From: Candidatus Kaiserbacteria bacterium RIFCSPLOWO2_01_FULL_54_13
GTDB taxonomy: Bacteria; Patescibacteriota; Minisyncoccia; Phycocordibacterales; UBA2100
DNA length: 17,622 nucleotides
Direction of reading: 5' to 3'
NCBI GenBank assembly: GCA_001781685.1
Contig: MFLZ01000004.1
Coordinates: forward strand, 1 to 17,622
Shown here: positions 6,798-13,469 of the stretch, piece after piece
Layout of the letters: each line of letters begins with the position of its first letter
Position numbering within the stretch: the stretch's first letter is position 1
Notes under the pieces: model-generated
Told to the model about the DNA's origin: nothing
The model's input: only the letters and a program-made list of their open reading frames with translations
Databases searched by the model: none
Translations under genes and position numbers: made by a program

Positions 6798-6837
6798 CTG
6801 GTTTGATACAAAAATAAATCAACTCAACTCCCTCGCG
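6786..6837 (-). promoter_or_regulatory. Antiterminator pairing of the his leader
   Basis: The minus-strand segment CGCGAGGG (6837-6830), within the last leader codons, can pair over eight bases (one G-U) with CUCUCGCG (6793-6786), which overlaps the 5' arm and loop of the terminator. The segment starts 13 bases after the last His codon, just outside the expected footprint of a ribosome stalled there. It is fully covered by a ribosome at the stop codon. This is the classic arrangement of the enterobacterial his attenuator. Confidence 0.65.
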
Positions 6838-6886
6838 CGATGGGAATCGAGTGGTGATGCGCACTGTTGTTTATTGGCACTTCCAT
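6824..6886 (-). CDS. Histidine leader peptide (20 aa)
   Basis: The short minus-strand ORF reads MEVPINNSAHHHSIPIARGS and stops with TGA. CAT CAC CAC (6859-6851) gives three consecutive His codons. It lies upstream of hisG and is followed by a terminator with a competing antiterminator. The ATG is only 6 bases after the -10 box, so transcription should start on or next to the A of ATG. A purine-rich AAGGAAGG overlaps the -10 region and would not be on the mRNA if that start is right. The proposed role is to sense charged tRNA-His. Few other leader-ORF readings are possible here, since the frame has only this ATG. Confidence 0.75.
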   Translation of the reverse strand: MEVPINNSAHHHSIPIARGS

Positions 6887-6892
6887 GCCTTC

Positions 6893-6920
6893 CTTATACC
6901 AAATGCTCACTTTTCGTCAA
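6893..6920 (-). promoter_or_regulatory. Promoter of the his leader and hisG
   Basis: On the minus strand TTGACG (6920-6915), a 16-nt spacer and TATAAG (6898-6893) each match the sigma-70 consensus at 5 of 6 positions. The leader ATG at 6886 falls at the expected transcription start. A second TTGACA on the plus strand at 6944-6949, with a weak -10 (TAGCGT), may drive the divergent gene at 7054. Confidence 0.7.
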
Positions 6921-7053
6921 GAATACCTGAGCCTGACATTCAATTGACACAACAGAGAAAATCCCCTAGCGTGACGTTGCCGCCTGCACAAAGAGACGAC
7001 GGAGAGCTGACTCTCTGCGTGAACTCCGAGGCTAAGCGGTATGGAGAAGTCCG

Positions 7054-7629
7054 ATGAGAAGTCCGATGAGGAAACCAAAAGTGCCGACAATACGCTTCTG
7101 GCTGCATGCTGGAAGCTCATTCGTCACCGAGTGCCCGAAGCTGGGGCTCAAGGTGAAGGAGGCGTTTGGCCACATGTACGTTGACGTCAAGGGCAATCCC
7201 TTCGACCCTACGGCGAGGGAATTGACTTTCATTCCGGAGGACGCAGTTGTCTGCGTGACCTTCCGGGGTGTGATGCGCCTCCCCTGGTGGCTTCCCAACG
7301 GAATGTTCCGTTACGAGCCCTACTACGGGTACCACACCGTTGACGCGAGACTATACATCAAGAGTGAAAGTCGGGGGAGGCTTTCGGCACGCTACGTGGC
7401 AGTTTGGGCGAGAAAGGGTGCGATGAACCCTTACATGTCGCCCCTCCAGAGTCTGCGAGACGCATACGCTGCGTACCGCCGGCTTGTACGCTACCCCGAG
7501 ATCGTCCGCGCAAGCCGGTCGTGGACTGCGTCCACCGAAGACTTTTTCGGCACACTGCCCGTGTCGAAAAATCCGGTCGCCCGTGATGGGACACCGATCC
7601 ACGACGTGGTGTCGGTCCCCCGCGAGTGA
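7054..7629 (+). CDS. Protein of unknown function (191 aa)
   Basis: I do not recognise this protein. It is a soluble, Arg- and aromatic-rich polypeptide with no signal peptide or membrane segment. It contains a VCVTFRGVMRLPWWLPNGMFRYEPYYGYHTV stretch only in broken, unfamiliar form (for example LPWWLPNGMF and EPYYGYHTVDARLYI). The C-terminal part PLQSLRDAYAAYRRLVRYPEIVRASR is probably helical. A GGAG 7 bases upstream supports the ATG at 7054. An alternative ATG 12 bases later exists because the bases gaagtccgatga are tandemly repeated at the start. It is transcribed divergently from hisG and ends before a strong terminator, so it is probably a single-gene unit. Confidence 0.7.
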   Translation: MRSPMRKPKVPTIRFWLHAGSSFVTECPKLGLKVKEAFGHMYVDVKGNPFDPTARELTFIPEDAVVCVTFRGVMRLPWWLPNGMFRYEPYYGYHTVDARLYIKSESRGRLSARYVAVWARKGAMNPYMSPLQSLRDAYAAYRRLVRYPEIVRASRSWTASTEDFFGTLPVSKNPVARDGTPIHDVVSVPRE

Positions 7630-7659
7630 GGACGAAGAGTGTCTGATGACACTGACGTC

Positions 7660-7695
7660 GCTGGGCGCTTGGCAGCGCCCAGCTTTATTTTTTTT
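7660..7695 (+). terminator. Intrinsic terminator of the 7054-7629 gene
   Basis: GCTGGGCGC (7660-7668), a 6-base loop and GCGCCCAGC (7675-7683) form a 9-bp GC-rich stem, followed by TTTATTTTTTTT. The T-run also encodes the C-terminal end of the convergent DUF1003 gene. Confidence 0.9.
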
Positions 7696-8071
7696 GATCC
7701 AGAATTGTCAAAATCCGGTCGAGTTTCTCGATTTCGATGCGCGCGAGGCGTTGCTGAATCTCGTCTATCTCCTTCTTCGCCTCGATATCGGTCCGTAAAT
7801 CCTCGTCGGCTTGATGGCGATCCCGGTCTGCATGACGATTTTGCGCCATGATGATAAGAGTCGAAAGTACAATAGCCTCCAGAGAAACAATCATGGTAAG
7901 CAGCAGGAACGGAAAAGGCTCCATGGGAAACAATACCCAAAAGCCGAACCAAACGATGTGCAGATACACGAACATCCACGAGCCAACGAACGATGCGATC
8001 CTGTCCGAGACGGCGGCGCCCGTGGAGCGCGCTTCCTCGTAACGGTCATGCCACGTTTTCTTTTCGTTCAT
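7685..8071 (-). CDS. DUF1003 family membrane protein
   Basis: The sequence IASFVGSWMFVYLHIVWFGFW, then PFPFLLLTMIVSLEAIVLSTLIIMAQNRHADRDR (in parts), is characteristic of DUF1003. Two membrane helices span about residues 25-47 and 53-76, and the AQNR-x-AxRDR motif follows the second. The C-terminal third (90-125) is a charged, probably coiled-coil helix. The family's function is not established. At 128 residues it is somewhat short at the N-terminus compared with many members. Its start overlaps the stop of the upstream phosphatase gene by 4 bases (ATGA), so the two are translationally coupled. Confidence 0.85.
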   Translation of the reverse strand: MNEKKTWHDRYEEARSTGAAVSDRIASFVGSWMFVYLHIVWFGFWVLFPMEPFPFLLLTMIVSLEAIVLSTLIIMAQNRHADRDRHQADEDLRTDIEAKKEIDEIQQRLARIEIEKLDRILTILDQKK

Positions 8072-8832
8072 ACATTTCGAGTGAGTTTCAGAAGCTGCTT
8101 GTGCAGCGTCGGATTCGCCGCGACCATTTCAAGCATACCGAGCTTCCACGGTTCGCCTTTCGTGCCAGTCACTTTGCATCCCGACTCTTTCAGAACGAGA
8201 TATTCCGGGGCAAAATCCCAAATCTGACCACTCAGCAAAACAAGCCAGTCCCTTCGTCCCGCAGCGACATAACAAGCATTCGAGGGACCGCCGAAGGAGC
8301 CATACATCATGTGACCGCTCTGCGGGGCCTGAAGCAGGTTCCTAAGAAAGCGTGCCGTTCGGGCACGCAAGCTCGAACCACCCATCCCGAATGTGTGAGA
8401 CAAATCCCGCGTGCGCGAACAATGGATTCGCTTGCCGTTTAGATATGCACCACCTCCTGCTTTCGCAAAAAACAGTTCCTTCGTTGCCGGAAGATTGATA
8501 GCAGACAGCACTACCTTTCCGCGGTGTGCAAGACAGATCATTACGCCAAACATCGGAACACCCGATACGAAATTCAAAGTGCCGTCGATAGGGTCGATAA
8601 TCCAAAGGTACTCCGAGCCTTCCTTGGTGCTGCCGCTTTCCTCCGATACGATCCCGTGATTTGGATACCGCCGCCTGATTGCCGAGATAATGATGCGCTC
8701 AGAGAGAAGGTCTGCTTTCGTGACAACATCCCCGATATTTTCAGACTTCTTGTAGTGCACTCTCTCTTTTCCGAGGCGCTTCAAGACGGCCTCGCCCGCT
8801 CGCTCGGCGATGCTCTGTATGAATTTTTCCAT
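8068..8832 (-). CDS. Inositol monophosphatase family protein
   Basis: This is a Mg-dependent, lithium-sensitive-type sugar phosphatase fold. Metal ligands are visible in SEES (63-66), WIIDPIDGTLNF (77-88, with D80 and D83) and the C-terminal SGQIWDFAPEYLVLKESG with D206. DVVTKAD (35-41) is the usual N-terminal motif. The substrate could be inositol phosphate, histidinol phosphate, fructose-1,6-bisphosphate or PAP; sequence alone does not decide. A histidinol-phosphatase role is worth noting because hisG is nearby, but that is speculation. The gene is second in the operon, 10 bases after the DoxX-like gene, with AAGG 8 bases before its ATG. The 254 residues are normal. Confidence 0.88.
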   Translation of the reverse strand: MEKFIQSIAERAGEAVLKRLGKERVHYKKSENIGDVVTKADLLSERIIISAIRRRYPNHGIVSEESGSTKEGSEYLWIIDPIDGTLNFVSGVPMFGVMICLAHRGKVVLSAINLPATKELFFAKAGGGAYLNGKRIHCSRTRDLSHTFGMGGSSLRARTARFLRNLLQAPQSGHMMYGSFGGPSNACYVAAGRRDWLVLLSGQIWDFAPEYLVLKESGCKVTGTKGEPWKLGMLEMVAANPTLHKQLLKLTRNV

Positions 8833-8842
8833 TTGTAAGACC

Positions 8843-9244
8843 TTATCCTCTATTTATCCTTTTATCAAGGGAATACTGATCGGGCCCACCGAGCGCGAGC
8901 GCGAGCGTGGCCGCGGCGAGCGCGAAGTCACGGACGCCGATATCGTTCCAGCCGATTTCGTACGCGATAAAAAAGAGATGGAGTGAAAGAAGAAACGCTG
9001 CGATACGCGTGTAGAAGCCAACCGCGAGTAACACTCCGAGAACAATTTCAAATCCGCCGTTCAGAAGCACTATCGACTCTGCAGAGAGTCCCGTGAGTTC
9101 TGTCGGCCACATGGGAACCCACGCGACCCAATCGACCGGATTTGACACCTGCGAAAACCCGAACCAGAGATATAGAACGACGAGCCCCGCGCGCAACACT
9201 GGAAGACTGAACTCATGTACCCTCACGGAAATCACACGGCACAT
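8843..9244 (-). CDS. DoxX-like integral membrane protein
   Basis: This is a small four-helix membrane protein. Helices lie at about residues 15-32, 57-77, 80-97 and 105-120, with the typical GFEIVLGVLLAVGFYTRIAA turn (in the region 64-83) and a conserved-looking LRAGLVVLYLWFGFSQV at helix 1. DoxX/DoxD-type proteins are linked to respiratory or redox membrane functions, but the exact role here is unknown. It is the first gene of a three-gene minus-strand operon. A REP hairpin lies 22 bases upstream of its start codon. The start is not well supported by a ribosome-binding site. Confidence 0.75.
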   Translation of the reverse strand: MCRVISVRVHEFSLPVLRAGLVVLYLWFGFSQVSNPVDWVAWVPMWPTELTGLSAESIVLLNGGFEIVLGVLLAVGFYTRIAAFLLSLHLFFIAYEIGWNDIGVRDFALAAATLALALGGPDQYSLDKRINRG

Positions 9245-9265
9245 CGTATCAAATTCGATATCCCC

Positions 9266-9290
9266 ATGAACGACTTCGTAAGTCGTTCAT
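9266..9290. repeat. REP hairpin, copy 1
   Basis: ATGAACGACTT, loop CGT, AAGTCGTTCAT: 11-bp arms. It lies between the DoxX-like gene start and the REP-associated transposase start, and is one of three copies of the same hairpin around and within that gene. Confidence 0.9.
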
Positions 9291-9310
9291 CATAATTGTA
9301 GGATTACCGG

Positions 9311-9961
9311 ATGGAGCTTTACCACGTTCTCAACCGAGGAGTTGATAAACGGACGATTTTCATGGAAGACGGAGATCGCGTCCGATTCGTCCATGACATG
9401 TTTGAGTTCAATGATAGAGAAGCGGCAAACAATACGCTTCGCCGTCTCGAAATGAACGACTTCGTAAGTCGTTCATTTCGGGACCCGATCATCGAAATCC
9501 ATGGATGGTGCCTAATGCCAAATCACTACCATTTGCTCCTATCAGAACTAGTCGAGGGTGGACTAACACTTTTCATACGTCGTCTTAACATCGGATACGC
9601 TAAGTTCTTCAATGACAAATACAAACGCGATGGAACTCTTTTCCAAGGCCGCACCAAGAAAATCAGAATAGCATCAGATCCTCATTTCTTACATATCCTT
9701 CACTACATCCATCTCAATCCTCTCGACCTCACGAAAGAAAAAGGGTGGCGCAACGTCGAGATCAAGAATGTGCGCGCCGCGCTCGAACACTTGGACAAGT
9801 ATCGATGGAGCAGCTATTTGGATTACTGCGGCAAGAAAAACTTCCCTTCCGTTATCAGTATGGAACTCTTCAGGGATGTCTTCCGAGACTACGGAAAAAC
9901 GATTCGGTCATATCTGAAGGACATAGAACTCTCTGACATCCGAGCCTTGCTACTCGAATGA
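9311..9961 (+). CDS. REP-associated tyrosine transposase (Y1 / HUH family)
   Basis: This is a single-strand HUH endonuclease related to IS200/IS605 transposases, of the kind that mobilises REP hairpins. The metal-binding HUH motif is in WCLMPNHYHLLL (66-77, H72 and H74). The candidate catalytic tyrosine is in NIGYAKFFNDKYKRDGTLFQGR (Y96 or Y104; motif split at residue 93-114). HYIHLNPL and the YRWSSY motif near residue 165 complete the family pattern. TAGGA 7 bases upstream supports the start codon. Residues 48-56 (MNDFVSRSF) are encoded by a copy of the gene's own REP hairpin. The stop codon lies in a partial repeat copy. At 216 residues it is probably intact. Confidence 0.88.
   Translation: MELYHVLNRGVDKRTIFMEDGDRVRFVHDMFEFNDREAANNTLRRLEMNDFVSRSFRDPIIEIHGWCLMPNHYHLLLSELVEGGLTLFIRRLNIGYAKFFNDKYKRDGTLFQGRTKKIRIASDPHFLHILHYIHLNPLDLTKEKGWRNVEIKNVRAALEHLDKYRWSSYLDYCGKKNFPSVISMELFRDVFRDYGKTIRSYLKDIELSDIRALLLE
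9448..9480. repeat. REP hairpin, copy 2, inside the transposase gene
   Basis: The core is identical to copy 1, but the arms extend to 15 bp (CGAA flanks pair with TTCG), loop CGT. It is read in frame and adds about nine residues before the HUH motif, in a position that is a linker in relatives. Confidence 0.9.
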
Positions 9962-9995
9962 ACGACGCAAATGAACGACTTACGAAGTCGTTCAT
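9957..9995. repeat. REP hairpin, copy 3, with a partial copy
   Basis: A truncated arm AATGAACGAC (9957-9966) is followed by a full hairpin, ATGAACGACTT, loop ACG, AAGTCGTTCAT (9971-9995). This loop is the reverse complement of the other two, so copy 3 is inverted. The partial arm contains the transposase stop codon (9959-9961). The full copy contains the glutamate dehydrogenase stop codon (9992-9994, minus strand). Confidence 0.9.
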
Positions 9996-11257
9996 TGTAA
10001 GGAAAGGCGCTTTAGGGCGACGATGTAGGCGGCATCGCGCAGCGGCACGTTGTACTCTTTCGAGGCATCGTAGACTGCGCGCGACGCCGCGTCCATTTTC
10101 TCTTTGAGCTTCGCGAAAACCTCCTCTTTTTTCCACACGTCGCCGTGCATGTTCTGATGCCACTCAAAATACGAGACCGCAACACCGCCGGAATTGGCGA
10201 GAACATCCGGTATGACGAGAACGTGCCGCGCATTGAGGATTTTGTCGGCTTCGCGCGTCGTCGGGCCATTTGCCATTTCTAAGACAATCGAAGCTTCGAT
10301 CGCACTGGCGTTCTCTTTCGTAATCGCGTTTTCGAGCGCGGCGGGCGCGACGATATCGGCTGGAAGCGTCAATACTTCTTCAGGAGAAATGTCGCGCCCG
10401 CCAAGAGTTTCCATGTTCGAGAGATCGCATACGCTCCCCACGCAGTAGCAGCCAGCGAGCTTTCCGCTCCGCTCCTTGCATTGTGCAACAGCCTTCAGAT
10501 CTTTGATACCCTTCGGAACGTACAGGCCGCCTTTTGAGTCCGAAACCGCGACAATCCGAAATCCGGCATCTTTCAAACATTCGGCGAGATGACTTCCTAC
10601 ATTGCCGAATCCCTGTATCGCAACGGAGAGACCACGCCCCTTGCGGCCGGAAAGATTCAGCACCTGCGCGAGTACGTAAAAGCCGCCAAGACCGGTTGCC
10701 TCCACTCTCCCTTCGGAGCCGCCGTGCTCGATTGGCTTTCCCGTCACAACGGCAGGCGTATCTTTCCCGGCGATCTTCGAGTATTCCTCGCGAATCCACT
10801 GCATGATCTTTGGATTTGTGTTCACGTCCGGTGCGGGCACGTCGAGCTTGGGCCCGATCGCGGGTGCGATCTCCTGTGTAAACGATCTTGTGAGGCGCTC
10901 AAGCTCGCCTTCCGAGAGCTTCTTTGGGTCAACTGTGATGCCGCCTTTGGCGCCACCGAACGGCACGTCGACAACGGCGTTTTTAACGGTCATCCAGAAG
11001 GCGAGCGCCTTCACCTCGTCCATATCAACTTTCGGGTGATACCGAATGCCGCCCTTATAAGGCCCGCGGATGTTGTTGTGCTGGACTCTGTATCCATGGA
11101 ACGTTTCTGTCCGACCATCGTCCATCTCGACAGGAACCGAGACCTCGAGCATCCTATCTGGATTCTCGAGACGCTCGACAAGCGCTCCTGGAAGCTTGAG
11201 GTGCGACGCCGCAGAATGAAGCTGGGCCTGAGCACGCTTCCACGGATTGTCTCGCAT
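9992..11257 (-). CDS. Glutamate dehydrogenase (Glu/Leu/Phe/Val family)
   Basis: This enzyme interconverts glutamate and 2-oxoglutarate plus ammonia with NAD(P). Substrate and catalytic motifs are GPYKGGIRYHP with K68, DVPFGGAKGGI with K104 and PAPDVNT with D144. The dinucleotide fold has GFGNVG (216-221), followed by VSDSKGG, where D240 or its neighbours set NAD versus NADP preference. Its 421 residues match the hexameric bacterial form. It supplies or consumes glutamate, the precursor and amino donor of the arginine pathway at the left of the window. No Shine-Dalgarno sequence is seen; the start is about 13 bases after a -10 box. Its TGA stop lies in a REP hairpin, but the C-terminus looks complete. 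Confidence 0.93.
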   Translation of the reverse strand: MRDNPWKRAQAQLHSAASHLKLPGALVERLENPDRMLEVSVPVEMDDGRTETFHGYRVQHNNIRGPYKGGIRYHPKVDMDEVKALAFWMTVKNAVVDVPFGGAKGGITVDPKKLSEGELERLTRSFTQEIAPAIGPKLDVPAPDVNTNPKIMQWIREEYSKIAGKDTPAVVTGKPIEHGGSEGRVEATGLGGFYVLAQVLNLSGRKGRGLSVAIQGFGNVGSHLAECLKDAGFRIVAVSDSKGGLYVPKGIKDLKAVAQCKERSGKLAGCYCVGSVCDLSNMETLGGRDISPEEVLTLPADIVAPAALENAITKENASAIEASIVLEMANGPTTREADKILNARHVLVIPDVLANSGGVAVSYFEWHQNMHGDVWKKEEVFAKLKEKMDAASRAVYDASKEYNVPLRDAAYIVALKRLSLQ

Positions 11258-11270
11258 AATATTGATACGA

Positions 11271-11298
11271 ATTGTAACGTCTGAAAGTCCGTTTGCAA
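11271..11298 (-). promoter_or_regulatory. Candidate promoter of the glutamate dehydrogenase gene
   Basis: TTGCAA (11298-11293), a 16-nt spacer and TACAAT (11276-11271, 5 of 6) read on the minus strand. The ATG at 11257 is 13 bases after the -10 box, giving a 5' leader of only about 6 nt. Confidence 0.5.
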
Positions 11299-11316
11299 TT
11301 CAACCATTCTCCTCCC

Positions 11317-11422
11317 ACGTCGATAGAGCGACGTCACGTATGATTCTCGCGGGACTTAGCGCAGTCCCGCCCCTTCTGCAGAAGGGGCGGGACGAGCGGG
11401 AGCGCCGCGCGAGTACGCGCGG
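11317..11422. repeat. Cluster of four hairpins between the membrane-protein and GDH genes
   Basis: The four elements are 11317-11334 (ACGTCG arms), 11349-11370 (GCGGGACT arms, 6-base loop), 11364-11393 (a perfect 30-bp palindrome with half GTCCCGCCCCTTCTG) and 11405-11422 (CCGCGCG arms). The second and third share bases 11364-11370, so only one of them can form at a time. No T-run follows on either strand. They may stop transcription of the membrane-protein gene or be degenerate REP-type repeats. I see no gene in 11258-11454. Confidence 0.75.
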
Positions 11423-11454
11423 ACGCGACCCGATGGAGTCACTGCTCGCAAGCG

Positions 11455-12996
11455 TTACCTAATCTCCTCCCCTTTCTCTCTTAAATACAGCAAAAACTGG
11501 TTTGAGAAATGCAGAAGGCGCTTGAAAGGCGTCTCGATGATGAAATCCAGAATCAAGACGAACACGTTGATTGAGGAGAAAGTTCTCGAGAGCCATTCTC
11601 CGGCGCGCACTATCGGGACAGCGAGGACCCCCGCGATGATCGCGATTGTCCCCGATTCACGCACGAGCTTCCAGCGGCGCGCGCGGTAGCGGATGCGAAA
11701 CGCAAAGTACGAGACGAGTGCCAAGAAGAAGAGGAACAGCGCGATAGAAACGGGATTGAAGGCGAGGAGCTGCAAAACGCCGACGAGACCTCCAAAAACA
11801 AACATGAAGAGCAAGAGGTATGCGAGCGCAAATGCAAACGTGAGTCGCGAGAAGCCGCTTCGCACGCGGATTGTCCGCACCTTCCCCTCGTAGAGAATCC
11901 CGTGCAGGCCTTCGATAATCGCGTTGGTATTCGCCTCGTCGAGAGTGCCCGCGCCGCGCGTGAGCCCGAAGAGAAGCAAGGGATGAAAGAGTATGTTGAT
12001 TGTAAGCGGCACGTAGTGAATACCGCCGAGGACGATTATCTCGTAGGGAAGCTCGGCGACGATGGCGACCGTCATCTTCGTGATAAATAGATAGAGCACG
12101 GCGCGGATGCCGCTCTTCTGGATGCGCTCGTTTTCTTTCTCGTACTTTTTCTCCAAGAATTCGCGTGCATACGCGTCAAGCCGGTTTGGGCTCTCGAGAA
12201 TCTGCCCCGCGCCGCCGCGGTGCGATTCCAATACTTCGTGGATGATGCGAAAGTAGATGCTCTCATTTTTTATCTTCGGAGCTATCTGCCACTGGAGTGA
12301 GTCTCTCACTCGGGCACGGATGTTAGCGATAATCGCAGGAAGCTGCGAGGCCACATCGCGCAGATCGACACCCTCCCGCCACTGCGGCACGTAGAGAAGC
12401 CAGAGCGCGTAGGCGAGACGGTCGTTGTCGGCGCCGAGGAGCGAGCGCCAGCAGGCAGAGTAGAGCTGCGCGTTGGTCTCCTCTTCTTTGTATCCATAGA
12501 CACTCACGTGTCCTTTTAAAATCTTGTAGAGCGCTTCCGCGCTTTCATGATCGATTGCATACTCGACGGGCGAGATGCGCGTGTCGACTTCCGTCGCGGC
12601 AAAGCTGATGAGTCGCCTCCCGACTGCACCGTTGGCACGCACAAGCCGCGAGAGCTCGAGAAATCGGGAAATGATGCCATCGATGTCGCGCGCGATCTCT
12701 TCGGTCGCTAGCTCCTTCGGGATGTACTTGCCGTCCACCAACTCCTGCAGAAGGACAAGGCCGCTCTCTGCTTTTTGCTCCAGAAAAACCCTCCGCTTCA
12801 AAATCCTCTCCAAGGCTGCGCGGCGGATCGTGTGTTCCTCACGATAGTCGATGAGATAACGGAGCTTCTCATAAAGAGACGCGGCTTTCGCAATGATGGT
12901 GCCCACCTCCAAAACCTCCCCCTGCGGGGTTTTCTCGTGGGCCTCTTCGGCGGCATCAACACGCCCGACGAGCTCCCGTATGGGCTCTGCCAACAT
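11455..12996 (-). CDS. Large integral membrane protein of unknown function (513 aa)
   Basis: I do not recognise a named family. The N-terminal 290 residues are soluble and mostly helical, with charged, coiled-coil-like stretches (about 30-120). The C-terminal part has about six hydrophobic segments, near residues 297-315, 319-345, 383-412, 415-435, 449-466 and 475-488. There is no N-terminal signal peptide, so the soluble domain is probably cytoplasmic. A short motif, GAGTLDEANTNAIIEGLHGILYEGKV (region 348-372), sits between membrane segments and may be functional. It is a single-gene unit with its own promoter. A -10 box TAGAAT ends 6 bases before the ATG. Confidence 0.8.
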   Translation of the reverse strand: MLAEPIRELVGRVDAAEEAHEKTPQGEVLEVGTIIAKAASLYEKLRYLIDYREEHTIRRAALERILKRRVFLEQKAESGLVLLQELVDGKYIPKELATEEIARDIDGIISRFLELSRLVRANGAVGRRLISFAATEVDTRISPVEYAIDHESAEALYKILKGHVSVYGYKEEETNAQLYSACWRSLLGADNDRLAYALWLLYVPQWREGVDLRDVASQLPAIIANIRARVRDSLQWQIAPKIKNESIYFRIIHEVLESHRGGAGQILESPNRLDAYAREFLEKKYEKENERIQKSGIRAVLYLFITKMTVAIVAELPYEIIVLGGIHYVPLTINILFHPLLLFGLTRGAGTLDEANTNAIIEGLHGILYEGKVRTIRVRSGFSRLTFAFALAYLLLFMFVFGGLVGVLQLLAFNPVSIALFLFFLALVSYFAFRIRYRARRWKLVRESGTIAIIAGVLAVPIVRAGEWLSRTFSSINVFVLILDFIIETPFKRLLHFSNQFLLYLREKGEEIR

Positions 12997-13002
12997 CCGC
13001 GT

Positions 13003-13032
13003 ATTCTAGCCTATTCTCTGGCAAAGTGTCCA
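13003..13032 (-). promoter_or_regulatory. Candidate promoter of the 513-aa membrane protein
   Basis: TGGACA (13032-13027), an 18-nt spacer and TAGAAT (13008-13003) each match consensus at 5 of 6 positions. Six bases then lead to the ATG at 12996, predicting a leaderless transcript. Confidence 0.5.
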
Positions 13033-13242
13033 TTGAACTGTTCACGCGTCCAGAGTAGGCTTTTTCCGCATAGTCGTGGTGTTTCTAATTTTCAGACTTC
13101 GTGAATTCATGCATCTTGTGTTATGCACACCCCCGTCGCGAAGAGCTCTAGACAGCGATACACTACAAGAGGATTTATCCACCGTAATATTCGCTGTCAA
13201 AAGGTCGATTGGATTTTTAATAATCATTAAACGAAACACATT

Positions 13243-13452
13243 ATGAAATACGCTCACACAGTTTCTTTTATTCTCCTCGCAGTCGGCGGACTCGCGTGGG
13301 GAATCTACGGACTTATCGGCCTTGACGTCGTCTATTCGTTCCTCGGCGAGAGCATTGCGAAGATCGTTTATATCCTCGTCGGCGTCGCTGCCGTATACGA
13401 GGTCGTCACACACAAGAGCCGCTGCAAAGCGTGCTCAGGACAGATGGCCTAA
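13243..13452 (+). CDS. DUF378 family small membrane protein
   Basis: This 69-residue protein has two membrane helices (about 5-27 and 37-56), with the family pattern LAVGGLAWGIYGL, then GLDVVYSFLG, then AKIVYILVGVAAVYEV. It ends in a short cytoplasmic or outer tail with two Cys (SRCKACSG). Function is unknown for the family. It is a monocistronic plus-strand gene flanked by minus-strand genes. An AT-rich stretch upstream (about 13213-13230) is the likely promoter region, and no Shine-Dalgarno sequence is evident. The CxxC at the tail could bind metal or take part in redox chemistry; this is only a suggestion. Confidence 0.85.
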   Translation: MKYAHTVSFILLAVGGLAWGIYGLIGLDVVYSFLGESIAKIVYILVGVAAVYEVVTHKSRCKACSGQMA

Positions 13453-13469
13453 AGATTCATAAAAGAGTT

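Noticed and set aside
6508..6864. 118-codon minus-strand frame covering the his leader and the hisG start
   Set aside because: It overlaps hisG out of frame. The competing short frame with His-His-His followed by a terminator explains the region better.
7041..7140. Plus-strand frame starting at the ATG at 7041 (MEKSDEKSDEE...)
   Set aside because: It is a different frame from the long ORF and stays open only briefly. The GGAG that would be used lies inside it and instead serves the ATG at 7054.
11011..11337. Minus-strand frame starting behind GGAGGAG upstream of GDH
   Set aside because: The Shine-Dalgarno-like sequence is too close to its ATG at 11307, and the frame runs out of register into the GDH gene. 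It has no amino-acid run that would suggest a leader peptide.
13146..13194. Inverted repeat GACAGCGA / TCGCTGTC upstream of DUF378
   Set aside because: Eight-base arms more than 30 bases apart are expected by chance, and nothing else supports a function.
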